From: Spirochaetota bacterium
GTDB taxonomy: Bacteria; Spirochaetota; GWB1-36-13; JAKPDD01
Length of the DNA stretch: 64,000 nucleotides
Assembly: GCA_029552945.1 (NCBI GenBank)
Contig: JAKPDD010000023.1
Span: forward strand, 248,001 to 312,000
Reading direction: 5' to 3'
Both the position numbers and the translations under genes were made by a program. The notes beneath the pieces are model-generated. The model was not told the origin of the DNA and did no database searches. It saw only the letters and a list, made by a program, of their open reading frames with translations. Below, one piece after another: positions 8,443-17,082 of this stretch (its first letter is position 1; the number at the start of each line of letters is the position of its first letter).

Positions 8443-8461
8443 GAGAGGATCTTTTCCTCTC
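8443..8461 (+). terminator. hairpin ending the rpsF-rplI operon
   Basis: GAGAGGA (8443-8449) and TCCTCTC (8455-8461) form a perfect 7-bp stem with a 5-base loop just after rplI. No T run follows, so it may act as a weak terminator or an RNA 3' end. The remaining stretch to 8685 is AT-rich and holds no gene; it must contain the promoter of the sigma-factor gene, which I could not define. Confidence 0.5.
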
Positions 8462-8685
8462 ACATTCCATATAATTTATTTGTAATTTTGTCTTTAAAAT
8501 TTAGTTCCAAAAATTTTATATATTCTAGAATCTCTTTAGAGCTCTTTTATTTAGATAATATTTTATTATAGTTTTATAAAGAATATTAGAAATTTTTTTT
8601 AAAATAATAAAAATTTTTGAAACTTTTCTTTTATAAAGTAAGTATAATTAATTGAATTTTAAATTGTGCAGATCTTGAGGTTTAG

Positions 8686-9237
8686 TTGACAAATAATAAT
8701 ACTCTTAAAATAATAGAAGAAATATTAAAAGGTGATGTTAAAAGTTTTGAATTAATAATTGGCCAATACGAGAAGTTGGTTTTTAATATTATAAATTCAA
8801 AAATACCAATTTCGTTAAAATATCTAAATGAAGATATTGCTCAGGAGGTTTTTATTAAAGTTTTCTATAACCTTCCTTCTTATAAGAGCGAATATTCTTT
8901 TATTAATTGGATTTATACAATTACTCATAATGTAATAAAAGACTTTTTAAAAAAAGAAAAATTAAATAAAAAAGAAAATATCACTAACCTTGAAAGTGTT
9001 GTTTTTACCAATGAAGCTTTTTTTGAGAATGATGTGTTTGAAGTAGAAATTATAAGGAATGCTATTAATACACTTTCTGTAAAATATCAGAAAGTTTTGT
9101 TTTTTTACTATAATGAGGGGAAGGGAACTAGTGAGATAGCAGAAATTCTTAACGTAAATGAAAATACAATAAAGACGTGGCTTTTAAGGGCCAGGAAAGT
9201 ATTAAAAAAGAAATTGAAAAAATTGAAACCAAAGTAA
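8686..9237 (+). CDS. ECF-family RNA polymerase sigma factor
   Basis: Directs RNA polymerase to a stress or envelope regulon. The 183-residue product has only regions 2 and 4, as ECF factors do. Region 2 includes DIAQEVFIKVFYNL and the DNA-melting segment FINWIYTITHNVIKDFLKK; region 4 includes LSVKYQKVLFFYYNEGKG and the helix-turn-helix SEIAEILNVNENTIKTWLLR with RARKVLKKKLKK. It starts at TTG with GAGG upstream. A one-pass membrane protein with the features of an anti-sigma factor follows after a 42-base gap. Target genes may include the envelope proteins downstream, which is an inference from position. Confidence 0.93.
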   Translation: MTNNNTLKIIEEILKGDVKSFELIIGQYEKLVFNIINSKIPISLKYLNEDIAQEVFIKVFYNLPSYKSEYSFINWIYTITHNVIKDFLKKEKLNKKENITNLESVVFTNEAFFENDVFEVEIIRNAINTLSVKYQKVLFFYYNEGKGTSEIAEILNVNENTIKTWLLRARKVLKKKLKKLKPK

Positions 9238-9279
9238 AATTAAAAATGTATATTGTTTATAGAAATAGGAGTAAATGAT

Positions 9280-9759
9280 ATGGAAGAAAAAATAAAAAGG
9301 TTTTATGAAAAAGAGAGAATAGATCAAATATCTCCTATCTTCAAAGAAAAAGTGATGAACTCTATATACAATTTAGTAGAAAAGGAAAGTAAGAAAAAAG
9401 AAAATAGTTTTGTTTTTAAACTTGTCTTATCACTTTCATTTATTGTGTTGCTCGTAATTATCTATATGAGTGGTATTTTTATGAAAGATGAGAGTACTGT
9501 TAGAGATATAATATATTTTGGTAAGAAAGATAAAAAAGTTAAAGTAGTTGGTGACTTTAATAAGTGGCAACCACAGGATATGTATTATGATGGTGAAAAA
9601 TGGGTGTTAAAAATTGAAGTTAAAAATGCATATATGCAAAATTATTTAATTTTGTCAGATAATGAGGAAGAAGGGAATGAAAAAATAGAAAAAAATATAA
9701 ATGAAATTAAAATGATAGATTACTTTGGAAAGGAAAACATTGTTTTTATTTCAAATTAA
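9280..9759 (+). CDS. probable anti-sigma factor: membrane protein with CBM48-like domain
   Basis: A 159-residue single-pass membrane protein. The cytoplasmic N-terminal part (about 45 residues, ERIDQISPIFKEKVMNSIYN) has the size and helical pattern of a sigma-binding segment. A membrane helix follows (LVLSLSFIVLLVIIYMSG), then a periplasmic domain with KVKVVGDFNKWQPQDM and GEKWVLKIEV, the hallmark of glycogen-binding/isoamylase early-set (CBM48) domains. The ATG at 9280 follows GGAG by 8 bases; the upstream in-frame start at 9253 lacks a ribosome site. Its place after the ECF gene suggests that it sequesters that factor. No zinc-binding ZAS motif is seen. Confidence 0.7.
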   Translation: MEEKIKRFYEKERIDQISPIFKEKVMNSIYNLVEKESKKKENSFVFKLVLSLSFIVLLVIIYMSGIFMKDESTVRDIIYFGKKDKKVKVVGDFNKWQPQDMYYDGEKWVLKIEVKNAYMQNYLILSDNEEEGNEKIEKNINEIKMIDYFGKENIVFISN

Positions 9760-9780
9760 AAAATAATTAGGAGGAAAGCT

Positions 9781-10320
9781 ATGAAAAAATTACTAGTGGT
9801 AACTTTAATGCTCTTCTTAGTAGGAACAGTATTTTCTCAAGAAGATAAAAATCTTGAGGAGATGAAGACCTTCTTAAAAGAAAAGTTGAAAGTTAAAAAT
9901 GATGGTGAGATTGAAAAATGTATGATCAGGGTAAGAGAGAGAGTTAAAGCCTCTAATGGAGAAAAAATTAATTATGAATTACTGAAGGAAAGTATTAAGA
10001 TTTCTTACTCTAATGGATTGGATTTAGAAACAGCAGCTGATTTTGCTTTTGAAGTTCAAAATCAGACTAGAGAAATGGAAAAGTATGGTTTTTCTGAATT
10101 GGAAGCAAAGAACTATTGTGTAAAAGTTCAAAATAATATAGTGACACAGGAAAAAAATAATATTAAAAAATCGATCTCAAATCCAGAATTAAAAGAGAAG
10201 TTGATGCTTACAATAAGAACAAGATTACAAGAAAAGATAAAAGAAAAAATTAAAGAAAAAGAATCAAGTACAACAGGTAAAAAAACTCAACAGAAAGCAA
10301 AAGTACAAAAAGTAAAATAA
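9781..10320 (+). CDS. secreted helical hypothetical protein
   Basis: A 179-residue exported protein with a clean signal peptide (MKKLLVVTLMLFLVGTVFSQ). The mature part is almost wholly helical and charged, has two isolated cysteines (CMIRVRERV, NYCVKVQN), and ends in a Lys/Glu-repeat tail (KIKEKIKEKIKEKE pattern) followed by a basic Gln/Lys end. AGGAGG precedes the ATG at good spacing and a strong terminator follows, so this is the last gene of the sigma-factor unit. Spy-like or other periplasmic chaperone roles are conceivable but there is no diagnostic motif. Confidence 0.75.
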   Translation: MKKLLVVTLMLFLVGTVFSQEDKNLEEMKTFLKEKLKVKNDGEIEKCMIRVRERVKASNGEKINYELLKESIKISYSNGLDLETAADFAFEVQNQTREMEKYGFSELEAKNYCVKVQNNIVTQEKNNIKKSISNPELKEKLMLTIRTRLQEKIKEKIKEKESSTTGKKTQQKAKVQKVK

Positions 10321-10331
10321 AAAAAGAAAAT

Positions 10332-10361
10332 AAAAAAGAGGGAAAACTTCCCTCTTTTTTA
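10332..10361 (+). terminator. rho-independent terminator after the sigma-factor operon
   Basis: GAGGGAA (10338-10344) pairs with TTCCCTC (10348-10354) around a 3-base loop, flanked by a run of A before and six T after. It is a textbook intrinsic terminator 12 bases after the stop codon, and the A/T flanks allow it to work in both directions. Confidence 0.92.
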
Positions 10362-10397
10362 AATTTGAATTAATAAAATAGGTTTAGAAAAAAAGTA

Positions 10398-11063
10398 ATG
10401 AAAAAAATCATAATTATATTTTTTTTAGTAATAATCGTTTCTAATATTTACTGTGGGCAATTAATAGAATGTGATGATTATATGTCAGATTATAAGTCTG
10501 ATTTTTATTTATGGCTTAATTCTAATAATTTTTATAATATTAAGGATCTTCTAAGTATTCTTTTGTGCGAAGCATCTGTTAAAAAAGTTGAGCCTAAAAA
10601 ACTAATAGAAATTTTTAAAAATGATACTCAATATTTTAAACAAATTTTGGACATTTATGAAAAATTTGATCTAAAAGAACCTATTATTTTAAAGTTTATT
10701 CTTATTTCACTTAAAAATAATTTTTCTTCTGACTTTTTTAATAAAATACTTGAGTCTGGAAAAGATTTTGGTAATAGAAAAGAATATTACTTGAATCTTA
10801 ATAAAGCTCTCTATTTTTTTATTGTATGTAAGTCTAATAATGTTGAGTTAGAAAATAGGCAAATAAGTGAGATATCCTATCTAATTTTCAAAAATAAACT
10901 GGATGTAAATTATGTTAATAGAATAATAAACATCCTTCTTAAAATAAGAGGAAAATATAAAAATAATACGCAGGTTTATCAGGTATTAAAAGAAGGAATT
11001 GAAAAAAGGTCTAATATAAATATGTTAGAGGAAAATATTAAGTTATTTGTAAAAGATTATTAA
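10398..11063 (+). CDS. exported hypothetical protein
   Basis: A 221-residue product starting MKKIIIIFFLVIIVSNIYC, a signal peptide that may end in a spirochaete-style relaxed lipobox (NIYC, Cys19), so a lipoprotein is possible. The rest is helical with several Leu/Ile/Phe-rich segments (LLSILLCEASVKK, LNKALYFFIVC) reminiscent of helical repeats. No family recognised. The ribosome site is weak. It stands 25 bases before the barrel gene and probably shares its transcript. Confidence 0.65.
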   Translation: MKKIIIIFFLVIIVSNIYCGQLIECDDYMSDYKSDFYLWLNSNNFYNIKDLLSILLCEASVKKVEPKKLIEIFKNDTQYFKQILDIYEKFDLKEPIILKFILISLKNNFSSDFFNKILESGKDFGNRKEYYLNLNKALYFFIVCKSNNVELENRQISEISYLIFKNKLDVNYVNRIINILLKIRGKYKNNTQVYQVLKEGIEKRSNINMLEENIKLFVKDY

Positions 11064-11088
11064 TAAAATATTTAAATAGGAGTTAATA

Positions 11089-12180
11089 ATGAAGAAGTTT
11101 TTGATTATTTTTTATTTATTTTTTTTCTATTTTCCACTGTATAGTTTTATGGGCAGTGAAATTAAGTTAGGGTATACTTCAAATATTGATGAACTTAATA
11201 ACAGTTTAGCCAGTACTTATATTAAACCATCGTTTTATTTTATTAATCCATGGGAGATAGGGGATAATAAGGTTTTACTTTTTAATGGTAATGTTTTCTT
11301 AGAAAAGTTTTTTAGTGATTCTACAAAGGATTTTCTAGATTGGGATCTCTTTTTAAAATTGAAGATTAATATGGATAATAATGGGTTAATATTTAATATT
11401 GGTTCAGAGGGGAAAATAAATAAAAAAGAGAATAATGTTTATGATAATTATTCTTTTTATTTTAATCCCCAGTATTTCTTTGAAACAGACAGTTTTGTTT
11501 TTTATTTTAATCCTAAAATAGGTGTTATAAATTATCCTAATGATATTTATGATAATGAATATTTTTCTATTGGTTTTAAATCAATATGGGATCTAAATTG
11601 GGAATTTATTATTACTTTTGAGGGTTATTACACTAAAGAGTATTTTAGTGAATATTATATTTTTAAAACTCCAACCACATATACTTCTGATAAAATGTAT
11701 TCTAAGATATTAGGAGTAAAGTTAGCAATTAATTATTTTATTTTTTCTTCGCTTGAATTGATAGGAAAGATTGAGTTTTCAAAGACTGATTCTAATGGTA
11801 ATTATCTATATTATGGTCCTAATGAGTATTACCTTATTCTGGATGGGGATGAATCTATAATTTATAACTATTTTTCTAATTTAATTTATGGTTTTAATAT
11901 TCAAGCAGAGTATAATTTTTCATCAGGGAGAATAAAACCATCTTTTTCTTATAGATACGAAAAATATCCTGATAGATATCCCCTCGATGAGAATGATATT
12001 ATTAAAACTGGTGAAAGTTTTTATAGAAAGATATTGACTTTTTCACTTAATTCAAAAATATTTTTATCAAACTCTATTAACTTAGAAAATAATATTACAT
12101 GGACAAAGAAGAGCTCCAATGAATATTTAGAGGATGTTAGTTACTATGATATAAGTATTGGGTTTGATATAGTTTTTTAG
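11089..12180 (+). CDS. predicted outer-membrane beta-barrel protein
   Basis: A 363-residue exported protein with a hydrophobic signal peptide (MKKFLIIFYLFFFYF, ending near LYSF). The rest shows alternating aromatic/polar strands (FYFNPQYFFETDSFVFYFNPKIG pattern, in two pieces) and short Asn/Asp-rich turns, and it ends DIVF. A terminal Phe is the classical barrel-insertion signal. AGGAG precedes the ATG. Its stop codon directly abuts the stop of the convergent GyrI-like gene. Substrate or function cannot be read from the sequence. Confidence 0.7.
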   Translation: MKKFLIIFYLFFFYFPLYSFMGSEIKLGYTSNIDELNNSLASTYIKPSFYFINPWEIGDNKVLLFNGNVFLEKFFSDSTKDFLDWDLFLKLKINMDNNGLIFNIGSEGKINKKENNVYDNYSFYFNPQYFFETDSFVFYFNPKIGVINYPNDIYDNEYFSIGFKSIWDLNWEFIITFEGYYTKEYFSEYYIFKTPTTYTSDKMYSKILGVKLAINYFIFSSLELIGKIEFSKTDSNGNYLYYGPNEYYLILDGDESIIYNYFSNLIYGFNIQAEYNFSSGRIKPSFSYRYEKYPDRYPLDENDIIKTGESFYRKILTFSLNSKIFLSNSINLENNITWTKKSSNEYLEDVSYYDISIGFDIVF

Positions 12181-12663
12181 TTATCTTTCTTTCAAAGGGA
12201 ACATTATTATTGTTTTTCCCTCTTTCCCTTCCCTTAAAGAATAGTCTTTATATATTTCTATTACCGGCTTTTCCCAATTATATTTGTATTTATCAGAGTT
12301 TTTTATCCATTCTTTTAGTAAGTTATAAACTTTAACCTTATCAGCAGAGTCCATTTTACCTATATATTCGGTGGTAAGTACAGTTAAATTTGTGAATTTT
12401 TTTGGTTTATAACCAGGTATAATCTCTTCTTTTTCTTCGGTTTTTGTTATTATTCCAAAGTCAGCTATACATTCGTATGGGTCTTTTCTTAAAGGGTCAT
12501 CGTAATATATACCTATTAAACCTTCACCTTTGTTACTGTTATCTTTTAACCAGTCAAATAATTGTGGGAATGGATCAATAATTAATTCCCAGTAAGGTCC
12601 TTTTATTTCTTTTACCACTGTAAAAATATTATCTATATTTTTTACATCTAATTTTAATTCCAT
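12181..12663 (-). CDS. GyrI-like small-molecule-binding domain protein
   Basis: A 160-residue soluble protein consisting of one AraC-effector-binding/GyrI-like domain. Visible features are an opening IKGPYWELI-type segment, the central GLIGIYYDDPLRKDPYECIADFGI in two adjoining parts (family pattern: G-x-Y-D-P, then C/D-x-G), and the end RKYNWEKP-like stretch KYNWEKPVIEIYKDY. No DNA-binding domain is attached. Family members bind and sometimes hydrolyse drug-like or cyclic compounds; the ligand here is unknown. TAA and the TAG of the convergent barrel gene touch with no base between them. A ribosome site (AAGGAG) precedes the ATG. Confidence 0.75.
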   Translation of the reverse strand: MELKLDVKNIDNIFTVVKEIKGPYWELIIDPFPQLFDWLKDNSNKGEGLIGIYYDDPLRKDPYECIADFGIITKTEEKEEIIPGYKPKKFTNLTVLTTEYIGKMDSADKVKVYNLLKEWIKNSDKYKYNWEKPVIEIYKDYSLREGKEGKTIIMFPLKER

Positions 12664-12715
12664 TTTTTACTCCTTAAAATATTTTAAGTTACTTAAAAAA
12701 ATACAAAAAAAATTT

Positions 12716-13711
12716 TTATTTTAAAATTTTTTCAATTAGTATTTTAACATCGTTGGGTTTTATATTTTTCATACATTTATAATTGTTTTTACATTTTATA
12801 TCAACTTTGTTTATTATACAGGGCGAGCATTCTGTCTTTTTGTATATGGTATATACTATTGAATTATTATTAAGCGGTATTCTTTCGTCAGGGTTGGTTG
12901 GACCGAAAAGACCTATTACAGGTGTATTAAGAGAGTATGATAAATGAAAATTGAATGTATCAAGCGAGATTACAAGTTTTGCTGAGTTTATTATTACTAA
13001 CAGTTCTTCAAATCCTGTCTTGTTTATAAGGTCTATAATATCTGTTCTCTCTTTATGTTTTTTGTTTAATCCAATAATTACTATATTTTCTTTATTTTTT
13101 TTTAGTTCTTCTATAAGTTCATCAAAATAGTACCATCTTCTTGGGTCTTTTTCCAGGTGTTGAGGATATATATCAAGTACTATGTAATTTTTTTCTTTAA
13201 GTTTATATTTTTTTAACACTTCTTTTTTGTTATCCTGCATTTTTATACTGTGATCATAATATGTTTTAAGACCAAGAAAATCCATAATATCTTTTACTTG
13301 CAGACCTTTATGTTTGTTTGCATAATTTATTATTCCATATTTGTATGGTAAGGTTTTTAACATGATTTTTCTTAGTATATTGTAATGTGTGCATATAAAA
13401 AGATCAATTTTTTTTTCTTTAAAGATTTTTCTTAGTTTTAGAAGACCAAAAATCAAAAACTTAATAACATTTTTGTATTTAAATTTTGGGAGTTTATATT
13501 CAATAATCTCATCAATATATGGATTAAGTGAAAGCAGTTTTGTACTTGTAGTATTAGGAGATAATACGTATATTTTTGCTTTAGTCTGTTTTTTAAGGGA
13601 AAATAACAATGGAAAACTCATTATTTTATCACCCAGGCCAAAAGGGAACTCTATTACAATATTTTTAATCTCTTCTAATCCTATTTTTTCTCCATATTCT
13701 ATTATTTTCAA
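12716..13711 (-). CDS. glycosyltransferase family 9 (heptosyltransferase-like)
   Basis: A 331-residue GT-B glycosyltransferase of the ADP-heptose:LPS heptosyltransferase family. The N-terminal domain opens with FPFGLGDKIMSFPLL; the C-terminal nucleotide-binding domain contains IVIIGLNKKH, LVISLDTFNFHLSYSL and the signature GLFGPTNPDERIPL; a cysteine cluster (CSPCIINK, CKNNYKCMK) follows, as in many GT9 proteins. It faces gmhA across about 70 bases, so an ADP-heptose donor made by the neighbouring enzymes is a natural substrate. Acceptor unknown; it probably acts on a lipopolysaccharide core or another surface glycan at the inner membrane. Confidence 0.88.
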   Translation of the reverse strand: MKIIEYGEKIGLEEIKNIVIEFPFGLGDKIMSFPLLFSLKKQTKAKIYVLSPNTTSTKLLSLNPYIDEIIEYKLPKFKYKNVIKFLIFGLLKLRKIFKEKKIDLFICTHYNILRKIMLKTLPYKYGIINYANKHKGLQVKDIMDFLGLKTYYDHSIKMQDNKKEVLKKYKLKEKNYIVLDIYPQHLEKDPRRWYYFDELIEELKKNKENIVIIGLNKKHKERTDIIDLINKTGFEELLVIINSAKLVISLDTFNFHLSYSLNTPVIGLFGPTNPDERIPLNNNSIVYTIYKKTECSPCIINKVDIKCKNNYKCMKNIKPNDVKILIEKILK

Positions 13712-13783
13712 TAATATAGCCCTATTTTATTTTTTAAAATTTTTAAGATTAAATTTAAACAATAAAATAATTAAGGAATTATT

Positions 13784-14332
13784 ATGTTTGAGACTTTTTT
13801 AGAAGAACATATCTCTGTTATTAAAGACCTTTTATCACTAGAAGATAAAATAGCAATAGCAATTAATACTATTATAGAAAGTCTTAAAAACGGGAATAAA
13901 ATTATTATTATGGGAAATGGGGGGAGTGCGTCTGATAGCTTACACTTTGCAGGTGAAATTGTCGGAAGGTATAAAAGAGAAAGGAAAGGGTATCCTGCCA
14001 TTTCTTTGCTTGAACCATCTATTATTACTGCTATTGCGAATGACTATTCTTATGAAGAGGTTTTTTCAAGACAGGTTGAAGCACTAGCAGAACCTGGTGA
14101 TATTGTTTTTGGCATATCGACCTCTGGTAATAGCAAAAATGTTATAAATGGTATAAAAAAAGCTAAAGAAATTGGGGCTACTACAATAGGTTTGCTTGGT
14201 AAAGATGGTGGGCAACTTTCAAATATTGTTGATATTCCTATAATAGTTCCATCTGATAATACACCGAGGATTCAAGAAGCTCATATATTTATAATTCATT
14301 ATATATGTGAAAAAATAGAGGAGAGTTTTTAA
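13784..14332 (+). CDS. gmhA: sedoheptulose 7-phosphate isomerase
   Basis: First step of ADP-heptose synthesis: sedoheptulose 7-phosphate to D-glycero-D-manno-heptose 7-phosphate. The 182-residue SIS-fold protein has the phosphate loop [15 protein letters not shown], the segment [14 protein letters not shown] and the closing [19 protein letters not shown] with the catalytic Glu/His pattern. Length is normal for GmhA. It opens the gmhA-hldE-gmhB unit; its TAA overlaps the hldE ATG by one base (TAATG). Confidence 0.95.
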   Translation: MFETFLEEHISVIKDLLSLEDKIAIAINTIIESLKNGNKIIIMGNGGSASDSLHFAGEIVGRYKRERKGYPAISLLEPSIITAIANDYSYEEVFSRQVEALAEPGDIVFGISTSGNSKNVINGIKKAKEIGATTIGLLGKDGGQLSNIVDIPIIVPSDNTPRIQEAHIFIIHYICEKIEESF

Positions 14333-15741
14333 TGTTAGACTTTTCTAAGGGAAGGATTTTAGTAATAGGAGATATTATACTTGATAAATATTTTATTGGG
14401 GCTGTAAAAAGAATTTCACCTGAAGCACCGGTACCTGTTGTTAATGTTAAAATAGAGAAAGAAACTTTAGGTGGAGCAGGTAATTTATGTAATAATATAT
14501 ATTATCTAGGGGGGAAGTGTTATCTTTTTTCACTCATAGGAAAAGATAAGAACGGAGAGATTATAAGAGATAAGTTAGAAAACCTTAAAATAGATAATTT
14601 TCTTATAGAAGATGAGAGACCTACTATAACTAAAATAAGAGTAATAGGTGAGCACCAGCATATAGTAAGGGTAGATATAGAAAAAGTAGAACCTTTAAAA
14701 GAAGACATAGAAAAAAAGATAATTAATAAGATTGAATCTGTTTTAAAGTCTTCTGATGTTATAGCAATCTCGGATTATGGGAAAGGTTTTTGCACTCCAA
14801 ATATTGTAAAAAATATTATAGAAATTGCTAATAGAAATGGGGTTCCTGTTGTTATAGATCCTAAAGGTTATGATTGGGAGAAATATAGAAACTCTTATCT
14901 TATTACTCCTAATGTTAAAGAGATCTCTGATGTTTTAGGAAGAGAAGTTGAAAATAATGATGAGGATATACAGAAGGCTGGAATAGAAATTATGAAAAGA
15001 TTTAATATTAAAAAACTTATTATTACAAGATCTGAAAAAGGAATGACTTTTTTTGATGGTTTAAAAGAGATTTATCACATACCTACTGAGGCAAAAGAGG
15101 TTTTTGATGTTTCTGGTGCGGGGGACACTGTTGTTGCTGTTGTGAGTTTAGGGATAGCTAATAAAATTCCTCTTGTAGATACTGTAATGATAGCAAATAA
15201 AGCAGCAGGTGTTGTGGTAGGAAAGATAGGAACTGTACCTATAACTCTTTCAGAACTTGAAAATGCTTTTTATACTGAAAAAAATAAGATTTTTTACAAG
15301 GTAAAAGAATTGTTATCTAAAGTTGAGATATTAAAGAGAGAAGAAAAAAGAATTGTATTTACAAATGGTTGTTTTGATATACTTCATAGAGGACATCTTA
15401 CATATTTAAAAAAAGCCAAATCTTTAGGTGATATACTTATTGTTGGACTTAATAGTGATGGTTCTGTTAGGAAACTAAAAGGTGAGGGGCGACCTATTAA
15501 TAATCAGGAAGATAGAGCTCTTATGCTTTCAAGTCTTGAGTTTGTTGACTATGTTATTGTCTTTGATGATGATACACCTTATAGAATTATAAAAGAGATA
15601 AAGCCAGATATACTTGTTAAAGGAGGGGACTATAAAATAGAAGAGGTTGTAGGTAGAGAATTTGCAAAAGAGACAATTGTTTTGCCTTTTGTTGAGGGAT
15701 ATTCAACTACTAATTTGATATCCAGGATAAAAGACAAATGA
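14332..15741 (+). CDS. hldE: bifunctional heptose 7-phosphate kinase / heptose 1-phosphate adenylyltransferase
   Basis: Carries two steps of ADP-heptose synthesis. Residues 1-315 are a PfkB/ribokinase-type kinase (VIGDIILDKYFIG, PVPVVNVKIEKETLGGAGN in part, catalytic FDVSGAGDTVVAVVSLG). Residues about 340-469 are a cytidylyltransferase-type domain (FTNGCFDILHRGHLTYL, GLNSDGSVRKLKGEGRP, ending GYSTTNLISRI). At 469 residues it is full length, and both active sites look intact. Its stop overlaps the gmhB start by 4 bases (ATGA). Confidence 0.96.
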   Translation: MLDFSKGRILVIGDIILDKYFIGAVKRISPEAPVPVVNVKIEKETLGGAGNLCNNIYYLGGKCYLFSLIGKDKNGEIIRDKLENLKIDNFLIEDERPTITKIRVIGEHQHIVRVDIEKVEPLKEDIEKKIINKIESVLKSSDVIAISDYGKGFCTPNIVKNIIEIANRNGVPVVIDPKGYDWEKYRNSYLITPNVKEISDVLGREVENNDEDIQKAGIEIMKRFNIKKLIITRSEKGMTFFDGLKEIYHIPTEAKEVFDVSGAGDTVVAVVSLGIANKIPLVDTVMIANKAAGVVVGKIGTVPITLSELENAFYTEKNKIFYKVKELLSKVEILKREEKRIVFTNGCFDILHRGHLTYLKKAKSLGDILIVGLNSDGSVRKLKGEGRPINNQEDRALMLSSLEFVDYVIVFDDDTPYRIIKEIKPDILVKGGDYKIEEVVGREFAKETIVLPFVEGYSTTNLISRIKDK

Positions 15742-16250
15742 ACACAATATTCATAGATAGAGATGGTGTCATAAACAAAAGATTAATAGGGGATTATGTA
15801 AAAAATATTAATGAGTTTGAGTTTTTAGATGGTGTTATAGAGGCAATACGAATTTTAAAGAAAAATGGATACAGAGTTATAATAATTACAAATCAACAGG
15901 GGATAGGAAAAGGATTGATGACACTTGAAGACCTTGAGAAAATTCATAGTTTTATGATGAAAAAAATAAAAGAGGGTGGTGGAGATATTGATAGAATATA
16001 TTTTTGCCCTCATCTTGAAACTGATAATTGTAATTGTAGAAAACCTAAAACAGGAATGATAGATCAGGCATTAAAAGATTATCCTGATATTAAAAAAGAA
16101 GATTGTTTTATGATAGGTGACACGAAGAGTGATATTGAACTTGCAAAAAACGCAGGATTAAAAAGTATCTTGATAGGTGATGAGGAGTTAGATTCTGATT
16201 TAAAATTTAGTTCTCTCTTGGATGCAGTAAAATTTGTTTGTGGAGTTTAG
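15738..16250 (+). CDS. gmhB: D-glycero-D-manno-heptose 1,7-bisphosphate 7-phosphatase
   Basis: Removes the 7-phosphate between the two HldE reactions. The 170-residue HAD-family enzyme shows the nucleophile motif FIDRDGVIN, the zinc-binding loop with CPH, CNCRKPKTGM, and motif III/IV GDTKSDIELAKNAG. Length matches GmhB. It is coupled to hldE by an ATGA overlap. No hldD epimerase is seen in the window, so the pathway here ends at ADP-D-glycero-beta-D-manno-heptose unless hldD lies elsewhere. Confidence 0.93.
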   Translation: MNTIFIDRDGVINKRLIGDYVKNINEFEFLDGVIEAIRILKKNGYRVIIITNQQGIGKGLMTLEDLEKIHSFMMKKIKEGGGDIDRIYFCPHLETDNCNCRKPKTGMIDQALKDYPDIKKEDCFMIGDTKSDIELAKNAGLKSILIGDEELDSDLKFSSLLDAVKFVCGV

Positions 16251-16255
16251 AGAAA

Positions 16256-17065
16256 ATGATAATAGATGCTCATGTTCATACTTTTCCTGAGGAAATAGCA
16301 GAGACTGCAATAAAAAAGCTTATTGAAAACTCAGGGAATAATGTAAAACCTTATACTGATGGGACACTATCTGGGCTTTTAAAGTCTATGGAAATAGCTG
16401 GTATTGATGTTTCTGTTAATTTACCAATTGCAACAAAACCAGCTCAGACAGAATCAATAATAGATTATTCTGTAAAGTCCTCTAAAAAATATAAAAACAT
16501 AATATTTTTTGCTTCAGTTCATCCTTTGAATCAACCTTCTTACATAGATGAAGTATTTAAAAAAATAAAAGGGGAAGGGATTAAAGGGATAAAACTTCAT
16601 CCCCAGTATCAAAACTTTCCTGTTGATTCAGAAGAGGTTTTTCATATATATGAAAAATCTATTGATTATGATATTGTAATTCATTTTCATTCAGGATTTG
16701 ATATTGGATTCCCTTTATCAGATTATGCTTCAGCTACCCGTTTTAAAAATGTTCTGGAGAAGTTTAAAGGATTAAAGATTATTCTTGCTCATGGTGGTGG
16801 CTATAAAGAATGGGAGAAAGTAGAACCTTTGTTATTATATGATAATGTTTACTTAGACACATCATTTACACTCGATTCACTTTTAGAAGGCGATAAAACG
16901 CTTTTTAAACTTTATGAAAAATATACTGATAGGTTAATTTTTGGAACAGACTCGCCATGGCAGGATCAGAAAGAAGATGTTGAAAAGCTAAATAAGACTT
17001 TTTTATCAGATAGTAAGAAAGAATTAATTTTTTATAAAAATTATAAGAAATTGCTAATAATTTAA
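16256..17065 (+). CDS. amidohydrolase-family TIM-barrel metal-dependent hydrolase
   Basis: A 269-residue member of the amidohydrolase-2 group. It begins MIIDAHVHTFPEEIAE with the metal-binding HxH, then IKGIKLHPQYQNF, the strand IVIHFHSGFDIG with a metal histidine, IILAHGGGYKEWE and the final metal aspartate in RLIFGTDSPWQ. The order of motifs is that of the family. The ATG at 16256 is used because GGAG lies 10 bases upstream and the product then begins right before the first metal motif. It follows gmhB closely and could share its transcript; the substrate is not evident. Confidence 0.85.
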   Translation: MIIDAHVHTFPEEIAETAIKKLIENSGNNVKPYTDGTLSGLLKSMEIAGIDVSVNLPIATKPAQTESIIDYSVKSSKKYKNIIFFASVHPLNQPSYIDEVFKKIKGEGIKGIKLHPQYQNFPVDSEEVFHIYEKSIDYDIVIHFHSGFDIGFPLSDYASATRFKNVLEKFKGLKIILAHGGGYKEWEKVEPLLLYDNVYLDTSFTLDSLLEGDKTLFKLYEKYTDRLIFGTDSPWQDQKEDVEKLNKTFLSDSKKELIFYKNYKKLLII

Positions 17066-17082
17066 TTTTAAGATTAGAATTT

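Noticed and set aside
8616-8685. Sigma-70 or autoregulatory ECF promoter upstream of the sigma-factor gene
   Set aside because: TTGAAA and TATAAT are present but 20 bases apart, and the GAAACTT-like element lacks a convincing partner; too weak to annotate.
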